Both the position numbers and the translations under genes were made by a program. From Thermoplasmatales archaeon JdFR-43 (lineage in GTDB: Archaea > Thermoplasmatota > E2 > UBA202 > JdFR-43): a DNA stretch of 9,365 nt. The notes under the pieces are model-generated. The model was given only the letters and a program-made list of their open reading frames with translations, searched no databases and had not been told where the DNA came from. The stretch is from contig MTNE01000181.1 of assembly GCA_002011355.1 (NCBI GenBank), positions 2,317 through 11,681 on the forward strand, read 5' to 3'. Numbering within the stretch: the first letter of the stretch is position 1; each line of letters opens with the position of its first letter. Shown piece after piece: positions 4,966 through 9,365 of this stretch.

Positions 4966-7860
4966 TTAAAAGTTGATAATAAATACATTTATTTCATCTG
5001 AAGCGACGTTTTCTTTGCTGTCATATACAATAACTTTTACTCCATGTTTGCCAAAAGAAAACTCACTCCATGTCCATTTATAAGGTTCATCTTCATCAGT
5101 AAATTTTAATCTATTATCCACATAAAATTCTACTTTACTTATACCTTCACTACCATAAACACTTGTTTCTACCGTTATTTTTCCTATTATGATTGTATTT
5201 CTAGCAGGCATTACTGGCTTATTAAAAACATAAAGCCATCCTTCTCTTGGTTTTATTATTTCTACAGACAAAAATGGCATTTTTGAAACTTTGAATACTT
5301 TCGTCTCTTTTGCATTAATTCTATCATGAACAGTAAGGGTGCCATCTCCATATTCAAAAGAGACATTTTTACCGGAAAGCATATCTATGATATAGATGCC
5401 TTCTTCAATTCCAAGCTTATTTGCTTCAATGACAATTTCATATTCTTTTGCAACGCTATCATTATTTCTTACCGTAAAATAAACAATGCTACCATTTCCA
5501 AATCTTTCTACCCATATGTCATTAGTTGCATATGCATAGGTTATTGGTTCCCATCCAGCCAAATATAACTCATCTAATATTGGAATAATTTTCTTGTAGA
5601 TTGGGCGAGCTTTTTCATAATTGCAATTGGCAAAGAAATCATCTTTCATTAATGGATATATTCCATAAAACAGGCTTTCGTTTACGAATTCATAAACATA
5701 AGGCAAAATCACCCTTCCATATTCATCATACATTTTGTTGCATTGATGCGCCGCAACATAACGATGATAAGCCATACTTCGCCTATAATTCAATGCTTTG
5801 TCATCAAAATTCCATCTCGTTAAAGAGCCCATTTCAAATGGCAACGCCGCCAGATAAGGAAAGCCAAAAGTTGCTATCCCCATTTCTACACAATTTCCAG
5901 TGATTTTAACATGAGGATAATTTTCTCCAGCCCATTCTGATAAGTTTTTTAGATATTCCACCATTGGCACCATTCCGTGTATGCCCGGCTTAAAATCATT
6001 TGGGTTATAGACGAGATAATCCACATATTGAAAGCGAGAGGAATTGGTATCGATATATCTGCACATTTTCATGAAATTGTCAATTTCTACGCCGTCTATT
6101 ATTCCACCGTACTTCTCAGCATTTTCAAAAGCAAGCTGAATAATTTGAATCATCATTTTTGCGATACCATTTTGTAAATCTGGCTCTGTGTTCAGTGGAA
6201 TCCTAGCTACCCAGGCATCTGGAGCCCAGTTTGGTCCTCTTAAAATTTTTCCTAAGATAATGTTGCCATTTATATCAAGCATTGTGGAATTTTTCGCTGC
6301 CATGGCTTTCATTTTAGTAAAATAGCTTCCATTTTTGGCGTAGTAATCAATCAAGCTTATAAATTCATCATAATTTGGGCAGGGCTCGTTTATTCCTTGT
6401 AAAGAAAGCACTCCAATTTCAGTTGGCAAAGTATATTCGGCCACATAAATATTTTTTTCATTGTATTCTGCAATTAATTTAGCTTGATTTTCATTGTGGA
6501 AATGCCCTTGGATGGCTCTTATTCCAAAATCTGCTAACTCATAGCTACAATTCAAAAATTTTGAATCTATGCTTTCTTCAAAATATTCTGGGAAAAATTT
6601 GTAATATCTCGCCAAAGCACTTCTGAAGCCCCTGCTGGCATTGCATTTATAAATGTAGATGGTGAAATTTACCTTGTTAAACTTTGCTAAAGGTGATATT
6701 CCAAAGTTAAAGGATATTCCAAATTTTTTGATATTGCTATCATAAAAAATTCTGAAAATGCGAGGTTTTGATAAGGGAATGGCTATGGCAATACCAACAT
6801 TTTTTGTTATTGCTGCCATTGGATATGGAGAAATAGGCAAATAGCTACTTTCATCAGCATTTTCAACTAGCTGATACACTCCATCTGAAATTTCTCTCCA
6901 ATTTCTAATATCATCCCACCATTTCCATTGAGTGGCATCTATAGGCAAAAGAAAATATATATCGATTGCTTTTTCTTTCCTCCCTTCAATTTCCCCATTT
7001 ACTTCAATATATTTTCCCTTTGATTCATAAGTTGTTGAAAATTTTAATTCTTCAAAGCTTCCTTCATAAATAAGTTTGTTTCCTTCTTCTTTTAGCCCTC
7101 CTTCTATAGCTTTCATTTTTGCTTCCTCTGGCAGTTCATAAAAGCAAATATCGTCGAACCATGCAGTATTTTTTTCCATACCTGGAATACTATTTTCTCG
7201 TGGACCTGTAAAAATTATGGCTATTTTTGCCTCCTTTGCATTTAAAGGCGAAATAAAGATTTTTGAGAATTTTTTCCACGATTCTAAAGTATGATGGATT
7301 TGTAGTTCTTCTTGGCTTATTTCATTTCCTTGGGCATCATAAAATATGCAGGCAGCATACATTGAAGTGCTCCATCCATCCTGTAAAAATCCAAAATCAT
7401 TTTTAGCATACAGAGATAAACAATATTCAACGCCTTCTTTTATCTCAAGTGGCGAAGAAATACAAGCCATCTGACTCGATTTTTTGGAGGCATAAGAAAA
7501 CATTTTGAGCGAAAAGTTGCCTGAATATGCATCTTCATCTAGAGTTATATTCATTTCCCCCTGTATAGCATAAAGTTGCCATCCATCAGCTATGCCATCT
7601 TTATTGTCATCGATTTCAAAACTTGGATTATAAATTAAATTCCTTATTTCATAATCTGGGGTAAAATCTCTTATATAAAATGGCAATGCTTTGTATCCAA
7701 TTTCTTTTCCATCAACCTTTATGCTCGTGATTTCTCCATTTTCATTTAATGTTAGTTGCAGACCATCATCTGTTGAAACAACAAATTCATTGTATGAGGT
7801 GCTTAAAGGGAAACTCAATAAAAGGAGAACAGGTATGCCAATAGCGATTAATTTTTTCAT
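4966..7860 (-). CDS. Large secreted multidomain protein: carbohydrate-binding-like module, putative glycoside-hydrolase TIM barrel, C-terminal Ig-like domain
   Basis: The 964-residue protein has a signal peptide at 1-21 (MKKLIAIGIPVLLLLSFPLS). Residues 25-72 and 245-410 look like two parts of one beta-sandwich, of the mutarotase-like kind found before glycosidase barrels. Between them, residues 74-243 resemble a CBM4/9-type jelly roll, opening NLIYNPSFE followed by DDNKDGIADGW, with a possible Ca2+ site. Residues about 440-770 resemble a TIM barrel; GGIIDGVEIDNF (585-596, with Asp589, Glu592 and Asp594) and LPFEMGS (Glu676) are catalytic candidates. A small beta-sandwich (775-860) and an Ig-like domain (865-964) close the protein. 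About 12 N-x-S/T sequons and 11 cysteines fit an exported glycoprotein. There is no C-terminal membrane helix. The gene has its own TATA-like box and upstream repeats. I cannot assign a GH family, so substrate and activity remain unknown; a non-catalytic glycan-binding protein is possible. Confidence 0.85.
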   Translation of the reverse strand: MKKLIAIGIPVLLLLSFPLSTSYNEFVVSTDDGLQLTLNENGEITSIKVDGKEIGYKALPFYIRDFTPDYEIRNLIYNPSFEIDDNKDGIADGWQLYAIQGEMNITLDEDAYSGNFSLKMFSYASKKSSQMACISSPLEIKEGVEYCLSLYAKNDFGFLQDGWSTSMYAACIFYDAQGNEISQEELQIHHTLESWKKFSKIFISPLNAKEAKIAIIFTGPRENSIPGMEKNTAWFDDICFYELPEEAKMKAIEGGLKEEGNKLIYEGSFEELKFSTTYESKGKYIEVNGEIEGRKEKAIDIYFLLPIDATQWKWWDDIRNWREISDGVYQLVENADESSYLPISPYPMAAITKNVGIAIAIPLSKPRIFRIFYDSNIKKFGISFNFGISPLAKFNKVNFTIYIYKCNASRGFRSALARYYKFFPEYFEESIDSKFLNCSYELADFGIRAIQGHFHNENQAKLIAEYNEKNIYVAEYTLPTEIGVLSLQGINEPCPNYDEFISLIDYYAKNGSYFTKMKAMAAKNSTMLDINGNIILGKILRGPNWAPDAWVARIPLNTEPDLQNGIAKMMIQIIQLAFENAEKYGGIIDGVEIDNFMKMCRYIDTNSSRFQYVDYLVYNPNDFKPGIHGMVPMVEYLKNLSEWAGENYPHVKITGNCVEMGIATFGFPYLAALPFEMGSLTRWNFDDKALNYRRSMAYHRYVAAHQCNKMYDEYGRVILPYVYEFVNESLFYGIYPLMKDDFFANCNYEKARPIYKKIIPILDELYLAGWEPITYAYATNDIWVERFGNGSIVYFTVRNNDSVAKEYEIVIEANKLGIEEGIYIIDMLSGKNVSFEYGDGTLTVHDRINAKETKVFKVSKMPFLSVEIIKPREGWLYVFNKPVMPARNTIIIGKITVETSVYGSEGISKVEFYVDNRLKFTDEDEPYKWTWSEFSFGKHGVKVIVYDSKENVASDEINVFIINF
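4969..5268 (-). repeat. Ig-like C-terminal domain, copy in the 964-residue protein
   Basis: Codons 865-964 encode an Ig-like beta-sandwich of the Big_7-like kind: IIKPREGWLYVF, then ARNTIIIG, VEFYVDNRLKF, EPYKWTWSEFSFGKHG and a last strand ending NVFIINF. It matches the end of the neighbouring hydrolase at roughly 47 of 79 hand-aligned positions. Such modules usually mediate binding, spacing or surface attachment. Confidence 0.85.
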
Positions 7861-7880
7861 GAATTAAAATTATCTTTTAC

Positions 7881-7890
7881 TTTATATGAA
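7881..7890 (-). promoter_or_regulatory. TATA-like promoter of the 964-residue secreted protein gene
   Basis: The minus strand reads TTCATATAAA, centred about 25 bases before the ATG at 7860, again a leaderless spacing. No Shine-Dalgarno precedes the ATG. The box lies in the 128-base gap after the hydrolase gene and directly follows a set of phased repeats, so this gene can probably be regulated apart from the hydrolase upstream. Confidence 0.5.
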
Positions 7891-7894
7891 TTTA

Positions 7895-7924
7895 CCAAAT
7901 TCCATCCCAAATTTGTCCCAAATT
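7895..7924 (-). repeat. Three phased CCAAATT repeats upstream of a TATA-like box (possible operator)
   Basis: CCAAATT on the plus strand occurs at 7895-7901, 7907-7913 and 7918-7924, with steps of 12 and 11 bases, about one helical turn. On the transcribed-gene strand the units read AATTTGGGACA, AATTTGGGATGG and AATTTGGTAAA. The last unit is four bases from the TATA-like box. The position is where archaeal activators bind, just upstream of BRE/TATA. A regulatory role is inferred. Confidence 0.5.
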
Positions 7925-7988
7925 CATTTTAATTCCTCTAATATTTTTTTCAAATTTAGGCAAAAGAATAGGTATGCTTTCCATAGTT

Positions 7989-9257
7989 TTACAAAATGAA
8001 TGCTATGACTTCTAATTCATCGTATGCACTCTTTTCGTTTTTATATGCTATTACTTTTATTTCATGTTTGCCTATAGAAAATTCATTCCATATCCATTGA
8101 TAGGGCGGTAGTTCATCAACAAATTTTAGCTTATTATCTATATAAAATTCGATCTTTTCAATTTCATTAAATGATACCTCTATCGATATTCTGCCTATAA
8201 TGATGGTGTTTCTAAGAGGCATTATAATTTTATCAAAAAGATACAAATAACCTTCCAATGGTTTTTTAATATATATCATGAAATCTTCTTTTAGCTTATC
8301 TCTCCATATTATATCAATGACAATTTTATTCCTTTTACATAAAGAATCTGCATATTCCTCATTATATGAACTTTTGTCATAGCCTTTTAAATAAACATCG
8401 AAAAAACGTAGAGCTAATGCCTTACTTACGTTTCTTGTCTCTTCACTCCTTAGAGTTTTACGCCAATCTGAAAAATCGGTATGTCTTGTCATTATGAAAC
8501 GGAGGAAATATACATCTTCAAAAGTTATTTCATTGAAAGGTTCCATTCTCCAATCAACTAACTCATCACTTTCTGCAAAAAAACTAATTGGCCTAGTAAT
8601 ATTCTTCCAGCTTCCATTAAAGAAATAATCATTTACTCTGTCAATTTTTGGATTTCCTCCTGCGCCTTGGGGAGAAATTGCTACTCCTGCTTTTATTCTG
8701 TTATCCTCAAAACTTGCTATGCCGTATGGCATTTTTACTAATGCTCCCATAACAGCCATTACAGTATATGCTCCATAAGAATGTCCCAAAATGCCTATTT
8801 TGCTTAAATCCATTTTTCCTTTTAAATCTTCATCACTTTCATTCCATATGTATGCCATATCAATAACAAAGCTTATATCTTTAGGGCGATTTTCCCATTC
8901 TGTTTTATTTCCCGCCATTTCTTCCAAAGCTTCTTTAAATGAGTAGCCTTTTTCTAATAAATGCCTTAGATATTCTGTATCACTTCCAACATGTTCTGGA
9001 ATGATGACAACATAACTATTACTAACTAAATGCTTAACATGCGTTATTAAGCTACTTTTATTTCCCCCTCCTCCATGAGAAACAATAATTACAGGAAAAT
9101 TTCCTCCATTTATAGGATAATAAACAGTAGTTGGTATGTTTCTATTCCTGCTTGCATCATATAGGTTAAAATTTTTTGAGGCATATACATTTTCATCCAA
9201 AGAAATCGAAATATGAGGTATAAGAAGCAATGCTATTATTAAACAAGCTATCTTCAT
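7989..9257 (-). CDS. Secreted alpha/beta hydrolase (PAF-acetylhydrolase/dienelactone-hydrolase type) with C-terminal Ig-like domain
   Basis: The 422-residue protein has a signal peptide at about 1-19. Residues 25-310 form an alpha/beta hydrolase: the oxyanion loop is VSHGGGGN (59-66), the nucleophile elbow is GHSYG (Ser160), the likely acid is Asp231 in FFAESDELVD, and the likely base is His259 in TRHTDFSDW. NRPKDISFVIDMAYI (123-137) resembles the segment before the elbow in bacterial PAF-acetylhydrolase-like enzymes. Residues 327-422 form an Ig-like domain homologous to that of the next protein downstream. Six N-x-S/T sequons suggest export and glycosylation. The expected reaction is hydrolysis of an ester or similar bond outside the cell; the substrate is unknown, and a peptidase-like activity is possible. 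One base separates the ATG from the stop of the gene upstream, with a strong Shine-Dalgarno, so the two are co-transcribed. Confidence 0.88.
   Translation of the reverse strand: MKIACLIIALLLIPHISISLDENVYASKNFNLYDASRNRNIPTTVYYPINGGNFPVIIVSHGGGGNKSSLITHVKHLVSNSYVVIIPEHVGSDTEYLRHLLEKGYSFKEALEEMAGNKTEWENRPKDISFVIDMAYIWNESDEDLKGKMDLSKIGILGHSYGAYTVMAVMGALVKMPYGIASFEDNRIKAGVAISPQGAGGNPKIDRVNDYFFNGSWKNITRPISFFAESDELVDWRMEPFNEITFEDVYFLRFIMTRHTDFSDWRKTLRSEETRNVSKALALRFFDVYLKGYDKSSYNEEYADSLCKRNKIVIDIIWRDKLKEDFMIYIKKPLEGYLYLFDKIIMPLRNTIIIGRISIEVSFNEIEKIEFYIDNKLKFVDELPPYQWIWNEFSIGKHEIKVIAYKNEKSAYDELEVIAFIL
7992..8279 (-). repeat. Ig-like C-terminal domain, copy in the alpha/beta hydrolase
   Basis: Codons 327-422 encode IYIKKPLEGYLYLF, LRNTIIIG, IEFYIDNKLKF, PPYQWIWNEFSIGKHEI and a final VIAFIL strand, matching the other two copies strand by strand. 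It is three residues shorter than the copy in the 964-residue protein in the loop after the IEVS strand. DNA similarity is visible but decayed, so the duplication is not recent. Confidence 0.85.
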
Positions 9258-9258
9258 T

Positions 9259-9365
9259 TTATCCTCCTATATTAAATATTATGACTTCTTTTTTATCCAA
9301 ACTATTATTTTCTCTAATATCATAAGCTACAACCCTTATTTCATGTCTGCCAAAACAAAACTCAT
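9259..9365 (-). CDS. C-terminal fragment of an upstream gene ending in the same Ig-like domain
   Basis: From the right edge one frame stays open to a TAA at 9259-9261 and encodes EFCFGRHEIRVVAYD followed by a tail ending VIIFNIGG. This lines up with EFSFGKHGVKVIVYD and EFSIGKHEIKVIAYK, the last strands of the Ig-like domains in the next two proteins. The base pair cut at the edge (AT) is compatible with an Asn codon, matching WNEF in the hydrolase. Most of the gene is outside the window, so its catalytic domain, if any, is unknown. Its stop is followed by one A and then the hydrolase ATG, so it is the upstream member of that operon. Confidence 0.8.
   Translation of the reverse strand, partial: EFCFGRHEIRVVAYDIRENNSLDKKEVIIFNIGG
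9263..9268 (-). promoter_or_regulatory. Strong Shine-Dalgarno of the hydrolase gene
   Basis: The minus strand reads AGGAGG, five bases before the ATG at 9257. It lies within the last sense codons (ATA GGA GGA) of the upstream gene, directly before its TAA. It is the only strong Shine-Dalgarno seen in the window and fixes the hydrolase start as an operon-internal, leader-dependent start. Confidence 0.8.

Noticed and set aside
2845..6177. Other plus-strand open frames (2845-3126, 3014-3334, 3673-3933, 4524-4763, 5326-5568, 5601-5903, 5977-6177)
   Set aside because: All are antisense to strongly supported genes with complete family motifs, and none shows a plausible product.
1..9365. CRISPR array, tRNA, rRNA, insertion sequence or integrase
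   Set aside because: No regularly spaced long repeats, cloverleaf-like segments, transposase motifs or terminal inverted repeats were seen; gaps between genes are all under 130 bases.

Overview
The window looks like chromosomal DNA of an AT-rich archaeon. It carries an AK6/Fap7-type adenylate kinase, an archaeal-type serine hydroxymethyltransferase and a secreted ATPase-less Lon-like protease. Four genes have TATA-like boxes centred about 23-28 bases before the start codon, as expected for leaderless archaeal transcripts. The exported proteins are rich in N-glycosylation sequons. A euryarchaeal, perhaps Thermoplasmatota-related, source is my best guess, but the lineage is inferred and not demonstrated.

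All seven genes are on the minus strand, so transcription runs from high to low coordinates. Only about 0.4 kb is non-coding, and no gene-free stretch exceeds 130 bases.

Reading in the direction of transcription, positions 9365-4966 hold three consecutive genes for exported proteins. The first is only the C-terminal tail of a gene entering at the right edge. The second is a secreted alpha/beta hydrolase of the PAF-acetylhydrolase/dienelactone-hydrolase type. The third is a 964-residue secreted protein that looks like a multidomain glycoside hydrolase with a carbohydrate-binding-like module. All three end in the same Ig-like beta-sandwich domain, which is the most striking feature of the window. 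The tail gene and the hydrolase are one operon: one base separates them, and a strong Shine-Dalgarno lies over the upstream stop region. The 964-residue gene has its own TATA-like box, preceded by three helically phased CCAAATT repeats.

Positions 4886-2481 hold a tightly overlapping housekeeping cassette: serine hydroxymethyltransferase (glyA), AK6/Fap7-like kinase and a CDP-alcohol phosphatidyltransferase, probably archaetidylinositol-phosphate synthase. A cation diffusion facilitator (2438-1587) follows with its own BRE/TATA-like promoter. Last is a secreted Lon-like serine protease (1481 to beyond the left edge), open across its whole visible length and truncated only by the window.

Functionally, the exported proteins suggest extracellular breakdown of glycan or ester-modified polymers and surface proteolysis. 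The middle cassette serves one-carbon metabolism, ribosome maturation/nucleotide balance and ether-lipid head-group synthesis. I saw no mobile element, CRISPR array, tRNA or rRNA.
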